Source of the DNA: Pseudomonas putida
GTDB taxonomy: Bacteria; Pseudomonadota; Gammaproteobacteria; Pseudomonadales; Pseudomonadaceae
Length of the DNA stretch: 64,000 nt
Direction of reading: 5' to 3'
Assembly (NCBI RefSeq): GCF_005080685.1
Contig: NZ_CP039371.1
Span: 3,534,001 to 3,598,000, forward strand
This document shows positions 47,976-57,230 of the stretch, piece after piece (positions within the stretch are counted from its first letter, which is position 1; each line of letters opens with the position of its first letter). The position numbers were made by a program, and so were the translations under genes. Under the pieces are notes generated by a model, which made no database searches, was not told where the DNA came from, and saw only the letters and a list, made by a program, of their open reading frames with translations.

Positions 47976-50480
47976 CTACTGGCCGCGCAGGTCCTCGAAG
48001 AAGGCCTGGCGGCCGTCCACCTGGCTCGATGCGCGTGGCGCACCCTGGGCATCGCCGTTGGCCGCTTCGACGTGCCAATAGCAATGGCTGACCGCACGGG
48101 TCACCGCGACGTAGGCCAGGCGCTGTACTTCCTCCTTCTGGGCCGTATCGAATGGCTGGGCATCGCCGGAGCGCCCCAGCCCGGCCAGGCGATACACCTG
48201 GTTCTTGTACGGCGAGCTGGTCAGGTACTGGCAATCGCCGAGCATGAACACCGCGTCGGCCTGCAGACCCTTGGCGCTGTGATAGGTCAGCTGGCGCAAG
48301 CGGCGTTGCTCGGCGGGGAGCATGGCCTCGGTTTGCAGAACCGATTGCAGGTGGTCGCTCATCAGCGCTTTGTCACTGCCCTTGCGGTACAGCATCATCA
48401 CTGACTCGCCGCGCTGGTAGTGTTCGAGCAGTGTCTCGCCCAAGGCCGCTTCGTCGCGGTCGAACACGCGTACCGGCGCCCCAGGCAACTGCGCGGCCGG
48501 CCCGCTGGCCCGGGCTTTTTTCCCGGCGATCGCCGGCGTGCCCTTGACCAGATGCTCGGCAGCGTCGATCACCTGCTGCTGGCAACGGTAGTTGTCGACC
48601 AGCATGACCCGGGTATTGGCCGGGGACGGGAAAGCCTTGGTGAACTCCATGAAGTACTTCGGCGAGCTGCCTCGCCAGCCGTAGATCGACTGCCAATCGT
48701 CCCCCACGCACATCAGCGAGGAATGCTGGGCATTGCGCCCGGTATGCATGGCCGGGCCACGGCGGCGGATTTCCGTGAGGCTGGCACGCAGCCAGCTGAC
48801 GATCTGCGGCGACACATCCTGGAACTCGTCGATCATCAGGTGCGCCAGCGGCCGGAGCAGCGGGTCAGGCAACAAGCGCAGGTTTTCCGGGTTGTTCTCG
48901 CCGAACAGGGCGAACATGCGGTTGTAGCTCATCACCGGCGGCGAGAGGCCCAGCAGGTGCGCCTCAAGCGCCTTCCAGTACAACGCCAGGGCCTCGAAGA
49001 ACAGTGCGTCGCTGTCGCCGCTGGGAAAGCTCATGGCGCTGACGGCGCAATGGACATCCAGGCCGAGGTTCTCGATGAAGTTGGCGGCGCCGACGAAGGC
49101 GTCCAGCAGTGGCGCGGGCGCCAATTCACCCTTGACCTTGTACTCGAAGCCGGGCCCGGCCACTGCGTCGCCCGCGAGGGAGGCCGCCAGGCGCCGGGCC
49201 ATGGCGTAGTTATCGAGCCAGATCAGCGGTTTGTCGCAGAACGCCTGCAGCAAGGTGCGCTTGACCGCCCACTCGGCACGCACCGCCAGCTTGGCACCGG
49301 GGCGCTGGTACTGGGCGCTCTCGCCCGGATCGAAGCCCAGCACCACCCAGGCATCGGTGCCCGCCAGGCGGCCATGGACGTGAAAACGGCTGCCGCGAAT
49401 TTCAACGGTTTCCCGGCATGGCTCGATGCCCTTGATCGGCCAGGCGCCTGCCGCGAACCACAGGTCCTCGATCACATCGCACAGTTCTTCGTCGCGCTGG
49501 GCGGCCAGCTGAAGTACTTGCACACGCTTCTGCACATCGGGGTGATCCGGGTCCAGTGGCTTCAGTTGCAACGCTTCGCGGCGCAGGGTGGCGATGATCT
49601 CGGCAAAACGCGGATTGCCTTGCAACAGGTCGCGGTAGCAGAGGTTGAGCTGCTGGCGTTGGGCATCATTCAGGCGCAGGTCGAATGGGTTGCTTTCGCC
49701 CTCTGCCTCGCGTCCGGCCGGCAGCTCGTTACCCAGGGTTTCGAATGCCCGCATCTGGCCGAAGCCCGGCAGGCTGCGCACCAGCGGCAGGATGCGGGAA
49801 TGGAATGTACGCACCAGCTCGCGGGCCTGGGCCGGCTGCAGATCGAGCTGCCACAGGGCGAACACCTGCACCAGGCGCTTGATGAAGTCCTTGCGCGACT
49901 CTCGGGTGAAGGTGACCACGGTCATCGCGTCGAGCTCGTAGCCCAGATAGTGGCGCAGCAGCAGGATACGCAGCACCAGGGAGGTCGATTTGCCCGCCCC
50001 GGCGCCGGCCACCACGCAGGTCGACGGCGTTTCGCTGAATATCAGCTTCCATTGCGCAGCGCTTGGCTGGGCTTCGGCCGGCAGTCGCTGGGCTACATCG
50101 GCCTTGAAGCGCTTTTTCAGCTCGGCCGAAAGCGGCAGGCGCCAGTCGTCGAACAGGTTGTCGTCGCACCCGGGTACAGCGGCGGTTTCAGGGCGGGTAT
50201 CGCGAATCACCAGCACCTGGCGCCCGGCTTCATAGCCTTCGATCCTGCCCTGCTCCAAACCCTCGCGCATGCCATCGGTGTGACCGCTGCGCTGGCCGCT
50301 GACATGGCCGAGGAACCACGAATCGCGGTGCTGCGCCTGCAGGCGGGTCAAGCCTCGGCCCAGCAGGCGTGCCGCTAGGCGGCGGAACCAGGGCAACTGG
50401 GCAGGCGGGATCAGTTCGGCGGGGGGCTGAGGATGCTCGTGAGCCACGGTCACTCCGGTGAAAATCAAGACAGCGGGCAT
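47976..50480 (-). CDS. UvrD/Rep-type superfamily 1 DNA helicase (helicase IV-like)
   Basis: An 834-residue protein. SF1A motifs in order: Walker A VVAGAGAGKSTSLVLRIL (about 155–172), TVVTFTRESR (motif Ia), MIDEFQDVSPQIVSWLRA (motif II), GDDWQSIYGWRGSSPKYF (motif III), LTYHSAKGLQADAVFMLG (motif V) and YVAVTRAVSHCYW (motif VI). An N-terminal extension of about 140 residues precedes it. A GTG at 50447 with GGAG five bases before is an alternative start. It probably unwinds DNA in repair or recombination. It ends five bases from the NEL gene in convergent orientation. Confidence 0.88.
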   Translation of the reverse strand: MPAVLIFTGVTVAHEHPQPPAELIPPAQLPWFRRLAARLLGRGLTRLQAQHRDSWFLGHVSGQRSGHTDGMREGLEQGRIEGYEAGRQVLVIRDTRPETAAVPGCDDNLFDDWRLPLSAELKKRFKADVAQRLPAEAQPSAAQWKLIFSETPSTCVVAGAGAGKSTSLVLRILLLRHYLGYELDAMTVVTFTRESRKDFIKRLVQVFALWQLDLQPAQARELVRTFHSRILPLVRSLPGFGQMRAFETLGNELPAGREAEGESNPFDLRLNDAQRQQLNLCYRDLLQGNPRFAEIIATLRREALQLKPLDPDHPDVQKRVQVLQLAAQRDEELCDVIEDLWFAAGAWPIKGIEPCRETVEIRGSRFHVHGRLAGTDAWVVLGFDPGESAQYQRPGAKLAVRAEWAVKRTLLQAFCDKPLIWLDNYAMARRLAASLAGDAVAGPGFEYKVKGELAPAPLLDAFVGAANFIENLGLDVHCAVSAMSFPSGDSDALFFEALALYWKALEAHLLGLSPPVMSYNRMFALFGENNPENLRLLPDPLLRPLAHLMIDEFQDVSPQIVSWLRASLTEIRRRGPAMHTGRNAQHSSLMCVGDDWQSIYGWRGSSPKYFMEFTKAFPSPANTRVMLVDNYRCQQQVIDAAEHLVKGTPAIAGKKARASGPAAQLPGAPVRVFDRDEAALGETLLEHYQRGESVMMLYRKGSDKALMSDHLQSVLQTEAMLPAEQRRLRQLTYHSAKGLQADAVFMLGDCQYLTSSPYKNQVYRLAGLGRSGDAQPFDTAQKEEVQRLAYVAVTRAVSHCYWHVEAANGDAQGAPRASSQVDGRQAFFEDLRGQ

Positions 50481-50665
50481 GTTCGCCCCATCGGCAAAAA
50501 ATCGCCAGCTATTGCTTGAATATCAGTCAATTAGGTGACGAAACGAAAGCAGGCAGACAACAATAACTATCTATTTATGTGATCATTACAAGCCGATATT
50601 TACGCTTATTTTCGATCTTTTTTTAGCGCATCATTGCCTCATTCCACTGATTGAGGAGCGCGATC

Positions 50666-51364
50666 ATGCTGCAACTGCGACCGTTCGAAAAACTCGGCCA
50701 TGCCAACCACGGCTGGCTCGACGCCCATCACCACTTCTCGTTCGCCGAGTACTACGACCCGGCACGCATGCACTGGGGCAACCTGCGCGTATGGAACGAT
50801 GACCTGATCGCCGCCGGCAGTGGCTTCCCACCGCACCCGCATCGCGACATGGAAATCATCACCTACGTTCGCGAAGGTGCCATTACTCATGAGGACAGCC
50901 TGGGCAACAAGGGCCGTACCGAGGCCGGTGACGTGCAGGTGATGAGTGCCGGTACCGGCATCGTGCACAGCGAGTACAACCTGGAGCAGGTCGACACGCG
51001 GATCTTCCAGATCTGGATCGTGCCTGAGCGGGTCGGCGAGGCGCCGAGCTGGGGCACCCGGCCATTCCCCAAAGGCGAACGTGGCGAAGGCTTCGTGACC
51101 CTGGCCAGTGGCCGCGCTGGCGACGAGGAGAACTTGCGCATTCGTACCGATGCGCGCCTGGTGGCGGCGACCTTGCAGGCGGGTGAAAGCGCCGAGTATC
51201 GCTTCGATGCCGGACGCCGGGGCTACCTGGTGCCGGCCAAGGGGCTGGTAGAGGTGAACGGCGTGCAGGCCAAGGCGCGTGATGGCGTGGCGATCGAGCA
51301 GGAGGAGGTGTTGCGAGTGACCGCGATCGAGGACAGCGAGATCGTGCTGGTCGACGTGGCCTGA
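50666..51364 (+). CDS. Pirin-family bicupin protein
   Basis: A 232-residue protein starting at ATG 50666 after GAGGAG. The N-terminal pirin domain carries the metal-binding set: GFPPHPHRDMEIITYVREG (about 51–69), and EAGDVQVMSAGTGIVHSEYN. A second, degenerate cupin follows (about 150–230). YhaK/YhhW-like members can act as quercetin dioxygenases or redox-sensing regulators. It is preceded by an AT-rich control region shared with the divergent helicase, and followed by a strong terminator. Confidence 0.9.
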   Translation: MLQLRPFEKLGHANHGWLDAHHHFSFAEYYDPARMHWGNLRVWNDDLIAAGSGFPPHPHRDMEIITYVREGAITHEDSLGNKGRTEAGDVQVMSAGTGIVHSEYNLEQVDTRIFQIWIVPERVGEAPSWGTRPFPKGERGEGFVTLASGRAGDEENLRIRTDARLVAATLQAGESAEYRFDAGRRGYLVPAKGLVEVNGVQAKARDGVAIEQEEVLRVTAIEDSEIVLVDVA

Positions 51365-51406
51365 TTCAGTGGCCAAGGGGGCTGCTACGCAGCCCTATCG
51401 CGACAC

Positions 51407-51448
51407 AAGGCCGCTCCCACAAGGTAATTGTGGCGAGCGGCCTTTTTT
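51407..51448 (+). terminator. Rho-independent terminator of the pirin gene
   Basis: AAGGCCGCTCCCACAA pairs with TTGTGGCGAGCGGCCTT around a GGTAA-type loop and is followed by a run of six T. The stem has the same GGCCGCTCCCAC core as the REP-like repeats at 20.9–21.2 kb, so a repeat serves as the terminator. A further REP fragment (TAGGAGCCCGCTTGCCGGGG) follows. Confidence 0.8.
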
Positions 51449-51490
51449 GTACGCAACGGTAGGAGCCCGCTTGCCGGGGCCCAGCGTCGA

Positions 51491-53128
51491 TCAGGCGATC
51501 GCCGCGTCTACCAGCACCTGGGCTTCTTCCACCAGACGCTGCAGGTGCGCCTCGTCGACGAAGCTTTCGGCGTAGATCTTGTAGATGTCTTCGGTCCCTG
51601 ATGGCCGCGCGGCGAACCAGCCGTTGGCGGTCATGACCTTCAGCCCGCCGATCGCCTGGCCATTACCCGGCGCGTGACTGAGGATCTGCTCGATCGGCTC
51701 GCCGGCCAGCTCCGTCGACTTGACCTGCTCGGGCGACAGCTTGCTCAGCAGCGCCTTCTGCCGTGCATCGGCCTTGGCCTCTACCCGAGTGGCGTACGGC
51801 TTGCCCAGCGCAGCGGTGAGGTCGGCATAGGCCCGGCTCGGGTTGCGACCGGTGCGAGCGGTCATTTCCGCCGCCAGCAAGGCCGGGATCAGACCGTCCT
51901 TGTCGGTGGCCCAGACCGAGCCGTCCAAACGCAGGAACGACGCCCCTGCACTCTCTTCGCCGCCAAAGCCCAACGCGCCATCGAACAGCCCTTGGGCGAA
52001 GAACTTGAAGCCTACCGGCACTTCGTAGAGTTCACGGCCCAGGCGCGCGGTGACGCGATCGATCAGACCGCTGGACACTACCGTCTTGCCCACTGCCGCG
52101 TCGCTGCGCCATTGCGGGCGATGGCGGAACAGATAATCGATGGCCACGGCCAGGTAGTTGTTCGGCTGCAACAGACCATCGGCGGTGACGATGCCGTGGC
52201 GATCGTGGTCCGGGTCGCAGGCGAACGCCACGTCGAAGCGTTCGCGCAGGCCGATCAGGCCCTGCATGGCATACGGCGAGGATGGGTCCATGCGGATCTG
52301 CCCGTCCCAGTCGACGCTCATGAAACGGAACGTCGGGTCGACCTCGGTGTTCACCACTTCCAGATTCAGCTGGTAGCGCTCGGCAATCGCCGACCAGTAG
52401 CGCACGCCAGCACCGCCCAGCGGGTCGACGCCCAGGCGCAGGTTGGCCGAGCGAATCACGTCGAAATCAATGACATTCTGCAGGTCTTCGACGTAATGGC
52501 TGACGTAGTCGTGGCGCTCGGTGGTGGATGCCTGCAACGCCTGGGCGTGATCCATGCGCCTGACGCCGTCCAGGTTGGCGGCCAGCAGTTCGTTGGCCTT
52601 GGCCTCGATCCACTTGGTCACGTCGCTGTCGGCAGGGCCACCATTGGGTGGGTTGTACTTGAAGCCGCCGCTTTGTGGCGGGTTGTGCGAAGGGGTGATG
52701 ACGATACCGTCGGCCAGGCCCTGGTCACGATCCCGGTTGTAGCAGAGGATGGCGTGGGACACCGCTGGGGTCGGGGTGTACTCGTCGTCCTTGGACAACA
52801 TCACCCGCACGCCGTTGGCCGCCAGCACCTCCAGCGCGCTGGCGGCAGCCGGGGCGGACAGCGCGTGGGTATCGGCGCCGATGAAGATCGGGCCGTCGAT
52901 GCCCTTTTCCTGGCGATACAGGCAAATGGCCTGGGTGATGGCCAGTACATGATGTTCGTTGAAGCTCAGCTCCAGCGAACTGCCCCGGTGCCCCGAGGTG
53001 CCGAAGGCCACGCGCTGGGCCGCCACGGCGGCGTCTGGGCGGCCGGTGTAGTAAGCGGTGAGCAGGCGGGGAATATCGACCAGCACGCTGGCCGGAGCCG
53101 GCTTGCCTGCCAAAGGACTGAGCGTCAT
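51491..53128 (-). CDS. pgm: Phosphoglucomutase, alpha-D-glucose-specific
   Basis: A 545-residue enzyme, about the same length as E. coli Pgm. It interconverts glucose 1- and 6-phosphate for glycogen, trehalose and envelope sugar synthesis. The phosphoserine loop is [20 protein letters not shown] (about 141–160), the Mg loop [11 protein letters not shown] (about 300), and the sugar loop [15 protein letters not shown]. The C-terminal phosphate-binding loop is [17 protein letters not shown]. It is a single gene between pirin and the nuclease-helicase operon. Confidence 0.95.
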   Translation of the reverse strand: MTLSPLAGKPAPASVLVDIPRLLTAYYTGRPDAAVAAQRVAFGTSGHRGSSLELSFNEHHVLAITQAICLYRQEKGIDGPIFIGADTHALSAPAAASALEVLAANGVRVMLSKDDEYTPTPAVSHAILCYNRDRDQGLADGIVITPSHNPPQSGGFKYNPPNGGPADSDVTKWIEAKANELLAANLDGVRRMDHAQALQASTTERHDYVSHYVEDLQNVIDFDVIRSANLRLGVDPLGGAGVRYWSAIAERYQLNLEVVNTEVDPTFRFMSVDWDGQIRMDPSSPYAMQGLIGLRERFDVAFACDPDHDRHGIVTADGLLQPNNYLAVAIDYLFRHRPQWRSDAAVGKTVVSSGLIDRVTARLGRELYEVPVGFKFFAQGLFDGALGFGGEESAGASFLRLDGSVWATDKDGLIPALLAAEMTARTGRNPSRAYADLTAALGKPYATRVEAKADARQKALLSKLSPEQVKSTELAGEPIEQILSHAPGNGQAIGGLKVMTANGWFAARPSGTEDIYKIYAESFVDEAHLQRLVEEAQVLVDAAIA

Positions 53129-53236
53129 GCAAAAACCTCGAGTTCAACGGATGTGGGTGTTGGAACACGCAGTGTACTGGGAGTTTCAGCGCCATGCGAT
53201 GGGGGAGCACATGGCATTTTGCCAAGCCGCCTGGGC

Positions 53237-55498
53237 CTATTGCGCCGCCACTTGCCACCAGCTCGGGAACATCTGCTGCACCCGCGCCTCGGCGAAGCGC
53301 TCATCGATCAGCACCAACACCCCACGGTCCTGGTCACCGCGGATCACCCGCCCCGCTGCCTGGATCACCTTGCGCACGCCCGGGTACAGGTAGGCATAGT
53401 CGAACCCAGCGCCAAACTGTCGACCCAAACGCTGCTTGAACTGCTCGTTGATCGGGTTGACCTGCGGCAGACCCAGCGTCGCCACAAAGGCGCCGATCAA
53501 CCGCGTACCGGGTAAATCCACACCTTCTCCGAAGGCGCCGCCCAGCACCGCGAAGCCGACCCCCTCGCCGTCGGCGACGAAGCGCTCGAGAAAGCCCTGG
53601 CGTGCGGCTTCATCCATGCCCGGCGCCTGGGCCCAGGCGGGGATACCCGGGTATCGCTCGGCGAGCAGCGCAGCCACTTGCTGCAGGTATTCGAAACTGC
53701 TGAAAAACGCCAGGTAGTTCCCCGCCTGACGCTGGTACTGCGTGGCGATCAGCTCGACGATGGGCGCCAGCGACGCCTGGCGCTCGCGATACCGGGTCGA
53801 GACCTCGCTGGCGATACGCACCTCAAGTTGCTCGGCGCGAAACGGCGCAGCGACCTCCAGCCAGGCGGTATCGCCGGGCATGCCCAGCAGGTCGGCATAA
53901 AAGCGCCTCGGGCTGAGGGTGGCGGAGAACAGGGTCACGCTGCGCGCCGCCTGCATCCGCGGAGCCAGCAGCCGCGCCGGGTTGACGTTGCGCAGGCAGA
54001 GCGTGGCCAGGCGCCGCTTGCGCGCCCCCTCGCGCTGGCTGATATCGAACAGGAAATGCTCGTCGAACAGTTCCGCTACCCGGCTGAACTGCAACGCCTG
54101 GTAGAAAAACTGCAGCACCTGCGGGTCCACTTCAGCGGGCGTTTCGTTCAGCCGCGCCTGGATCAGGCCGAGGCACTGCTGCAATGCCCTCAAGAATGCG
54201 TCCGGCAACTGCTCGCTGGCCTGGTACGGAGCACGCTGGTCCTTGTACAGGGCGTTCCACTGCCGGTTCAACCGGTCCAGGGCGCTGACCAGTCCCTGCG
54301 GCTTGCTCTGGCGCAATGCCAGCAACTGGCCCTGGTCGAGGCTGGCGCTGTACATGCCACGACCGCGCTCGACCAGGTTATGCGCTTCGTCGACCAATAC
54401 CGCCACCCGCCACTGGTTGACCTGGGACAGGCCGAACAACAGGGCGTGAGCATCGAAGTAATAGTTGTAGTCGGCCACCAGCACATCGACCCAACGGGCC
54501 ATCTCCTGGCCCAGATAATACGGGCAGACCTGATGCGCCAATGCTACGTCACGCAAACTGGCGCGATCGAGCATGGGCAACTGCGCAGCGGCCTCGCGAG
54601 CGGCGGGCAGGCGGTCGTAGAAACCTCGTGCCAGTGGGCACGACTCGCCATGGCAGGCTTTATCGGGGTGCTCGCAGGCCTTGTCGCGCGCGATCAGCTC
54701 CAGCGTGCGCAACGCCGGTTGCGGCGTGGCATCGGTGATCTGGCGCAAGGCGTCCAGAGCCAGCGCCCGGCCTGGAGTCTTGGCGGTGAGGAAGAACAGT
54801 TTGTCGAGCCCCTGCGGCACCATGGCCTTGAGCAATGGAAACAGCGTGCCCAAGGTCTTGCCGATACCGGTGCTGGCCTGGGCCATCAGGCAGCGCCCGG
54901 TGCTTACTGCCTTGTACAGGGTCTCGGCCAGTTGCCGCTGGCCCTGCCGAAACTGTGCATAGGGAAAGCCCAAGGCCTGCAAGGCGACGTTGCGTTCGGC
55001 CAAGCGCTGCTCCTGGGCCCGCGCCCAACCGAGAAAGCGCTGGCACTGGGCGTGGAAGAAGCGTTCCAGTTCGGCGGCGCTGTAGGGCTCGCTGATCAGC
55101 GTCTGGGCATCGCTGTCGACGTCCAGATACACCAACGCGACCTCGATGCTCGGCAAAGCCCGCGCCTGGCACATCAACCAGGCATAGACCTTGGCCTGGG
55201 CCCAGTGCAATTGCCGGTGATTGTGTGGCTGGCGCGCCAGGTCGCCGCGGTAGGTCTTGATTTCCTCCAGGCGATTGGCGGTCGGGTCGTAGCCATCGGC
55301 ACGCCCACGGACCTTCAGGCCCTGGTACTCACCTTCCAAGGTGACTTCCGCCTGATACTCCGCTCCTCGCCTGGCGACCACTCGGCGATGGCCCTCCATG
55401 CCCTCCTGGGCAGTGGGCGACGGCGTGAAACGCAGGTCGAGGTCACCGACCTTGGCGCTGAACTCGCACAGGGCGCGAACCGCCACTCTGTAGCTCAT
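53237..55498 (-). CDS. XPD/DinG-like Fe-S helicase with N-terminal Cas4/RecB-like nuclease domain
   Basis: A 753-residue protein from MSYRVAVRAL (55498). Residues about 60–150 look like a PD-(D/E)XK nuclease: LKVRGRADGYDP, LEEIKTYRGDL, and the trailing HWAQAKVYAWLM. The helicase follows: Walker A AQASTGIGKTLGTLFPLL (about 235), four cysteines of a likely 4Fe-4S cluster (DKACEHPDKACHGESCPLA plus HQVCPYYLG), DEAH box VLVDEAHNLVERG, and motif VI QAAGRVIRGDQDRGVLVLID. It overlaps the upstream FAN1 gene by four bases, so the two are translationally coupled and probably act together on damaged DNA. Confidence 0.85.
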   Translation of the reverse strand: MSYRVAVRALCEFSAKVGDLDLRFTPSPTAQEGMEGHRRVVARRGAEYQAEVTLEGEYQGLKVRGRADGYDPTANRLEEIKTYRGDLARQPHNHRQLHWAQAKVYAWLMCQARALPSIEVALVYLDVDSDAQTLISEPYSAAELERFFHAQCQRFLGWARAQEQRLAERNVALQALGFPYAQFRQGQRQLAETLYKAVSTGRCLMAQASTGIGKTLGTLFPLLKAMVPQGLDKLFFLTAKTPGRALALDALRQITDATPQPALRTLELIARDKACEHPDKACHGESCPLARGFYDRLPAAREAAAQLPMLDRASLRDVALAHQVCPYYLGQEMARWVDVLVADYNYYFDAHALLFGLSQVNQWRVAVLVDEAHNLVERGRGMYSASLDQGQLLALRQSKPQGLVSALDRLNRQWNALYKDQRAPYQASEQLPDAFLRALQQCLGLIQARLNETPAEVDPQVLQFFYQALQFSRVAELFDEHFLFDISQREGARKRRLATLCLRNVNPARLLAPRMQAARSVTLFSATLSPRRFYADLLGMPGDTAWLEVAAPFRAEQLEVRIASEVSTRYRERQASLAPIVELIATQYQRQAGNYLAFFSSFEYLQQVAALLAERYPGIPAWAQAPGMDEAARQGFLERFVADGEGVGFAVLGGAFGEGVDLPGTRLIGAFVATLGLPQVNPINEQFKQRLGRQFGAGFDYAYLYPGVRKVIQAAGRVIRGDQDRGVLVLIDERFAEARVQQMFPSWWQVAAQ

Positions 55499-57144
55499 GC
55501 AGCCTCGCTCCAGCGTACATGACAGACGGCTACCGCAAGGCCCTGCTCGCGGCAGAACTCCAGCCAACGCAGTTGGTTATCCTGCAGGCGGTCGCCCGGC
55601 CCCTTGACCTCGACCATGCGGTAGGTGCCCTGCTCTGGCCAGAACTGGATCAGGTCGGGCATGCCGGCGCGGTTGTTGCGAATGTCCTGCAGCAAGCGCA
55701 GGAAGCACTGCTTGAGCTGCGCTGCCGGCAGGCAGGCCAACGCCTGTTCGAGCAAGGCCTCGCCGAGCATGGGCCAGAACACGAACGGCGATTGCAGGCC
55801 CTGCTTGGCCGCATAGCAATCGCGGATCGCCTGGCGGTAGCTACCGTCGTCCAGGCGTGCGAAGCAGGCGTCGAACAGTTCGGCGCGGCGCAGCTGGAAG
55901 TCGCTGTCGTGCAAGTCCTGGGGGGCGGCCTGGAACGGATGGAAGAATGCACCCGGCACCGGGGCGAAGATCGCTTCCCAGCACAGCAGGCCGAACAGGC
56001 TGTTCAACAGCGTGTTCTCGACGTAGTGCACCGCTGCGCCCGTTTCGGCCAAGTGCTGGCGCACCGCCTCCTCGACGCCCAGCGCGGCATGGTCCCGTGG
56101 CAACTCGAGTTCGATCAGCTCCAGTGGCGCGCTGCGACGACGGCGTTGCGGCGGCCCGCCGAGCTTGCGCACCAGGCGCGGCAGCATGCGCTCCAGCGCC
56201 TGGACTTCGAGCGCATTGGCCGGCGCGGCAGCCAGCTGCAAGGCCAGCGCATGGGCCTGCGGCCAGCGCTCGCTGCGTTCCAGCACCCGTACCTGACGTA
56301 TGCGCGCCTGCGCATGGCTGCAGTCGGCATACAGCGCCAGTGCCTGATCCCACTCGCCAAGGCGCTCGCACTGCTGGCCAAGGGCGAACAGCAGGCGCGC
56401 ATGGCGCCGCGCCAGCCAGGGGTTGTCACTGCGCAGACCCTGCAACGTGGCGAGGATCCGGGTGGGTGCATCACCTTGCTCGAGACGCTCGGCGCATTGG
56501 TGCAGGGCCATCGCCAGGTCGACGTCGTCACGCTGGCGCAAGGCCCGCGAATCGGCACTGAAGGTCACCTGCTCGTAGCGCAGCAGACCCAGATCGGCGA
56601 GCACGAAATCCGACCAGTCCTGGTACAGGTTGCCAAAAAACAACAGCCGCATGCGGTCGCACACATCTTGCTGATGCCATTGCACGATGGCCACGGGCAA
56701 CGCCGGGAACCACTCGCCCAGGGGCCTGGCCGCCAGCTCCAGGGGTTCGAGCTGAGCCAGCAACTCACGCTTGCTGGCCCGTGGGCGGGCCAGGTAGGCG
56801 GCAAAGCAGCTGGCAAACTCGTCCTTGCGCAACAGGTGAAACAATTGCTCGAGACTCAGTTGTGCAGGCTCTGCTACCCAACCCAGTGCCAGCAAAGGCT
56901 GCAAGGCCTGCTCGGTGGCGCCGATCTCGGCGTAGGTCAGGCGGTCGAGGCGAAACAGCTCGCCCTTGCGCATGACCATGCGCACCATCAGCGCCTGGGC
57001 GGGCTGTTCGAGCAGGGCGAAGCGATGCAGGAAAGCCAGTTCCTGCTCATCGAGCAAGTCGGCATAGCGTTTTTCGACCCACATCAGTACCTGGCGAAAG
57101 TTGTGCAGGTAGTAGAACGGGTCATCGACGGAATGGGCAATCAC
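55495..57144 (-). CDS. FAN1-like structure-specific nuclease (VRR-NUC)
   Basis: A 549-residue protein starting at GTG 57144. The N-terminal part (DDPFYYLHNFRQVLMWVEKR, about 7–26) is a SAP-like/winged-helix region, the middle is helical TPR-like, and the C-terminus is the VRR-NUC nuclease with GMPDLIQFWPEQGTYRMVEV followed by KGPGDRLQDNQLRWLEF, which contain the PD-(D)-EVK active site. Length and motifs match P. aeruginosa FAN1, which cuts 5' flaps and helps repair interstrand crosslinks. It is the first gene of a two-gene operon with the Fe-S helicase. Confidence 0.9.
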   Translation of the reverse strand: MIAHSVDDPFYYLHNFRQVLMWVEKRYADLLDEQELAFLHRFALLEQPAQALMVRMVMRKGELFRLDRLTYAEIGATEQALQPLLALGWVAEPAQLSLEQLFHLLRKDEFASCFAAYLARPRASKRELLAQLEPLELAARPLGEWFPALPVAIVQWHQQDVCDRMRLLFFGNLYQDWSDFVLADLGLLRYEQVTFSADSRALRQRDDVDLAMALHQCAERLEQGDAPTRILATLQGLRSDNPWLARRHARLLFALGQQCERLGEWDQALALYADCSHAQARIRQVRVLERSERWPQAHALALQLAAAPANALEVQALERMLPRLVRKLGGPPQRRRRSAPLELIELELPRDHAALGVEEAVRQHLAETGAAVHYVENTLLNSLFGLLCWEAIFAPVPGAFFHPFQAAPQDLHDSDFQLRRAELFDACFARLDDGSYRQAIRDCYAAKQGLQSPFVFWPMLGEALLEQALACLPAAQLKQCFLRLLQDIRNNRAGMPDLIQFWPEQGTYRMVEVKGPGDRLQDNQLRWLEFCREQGLAVAVCHVRWSEAA

Positions 57145-57230
57145 GAGGCGAAGTCAGGTTGCAGGGCTTGGCACTGGTTATACATACAGATCGCAGGCGC
57201 TGGCAAGCGCGCTGGATCAACGGTCGAGCG

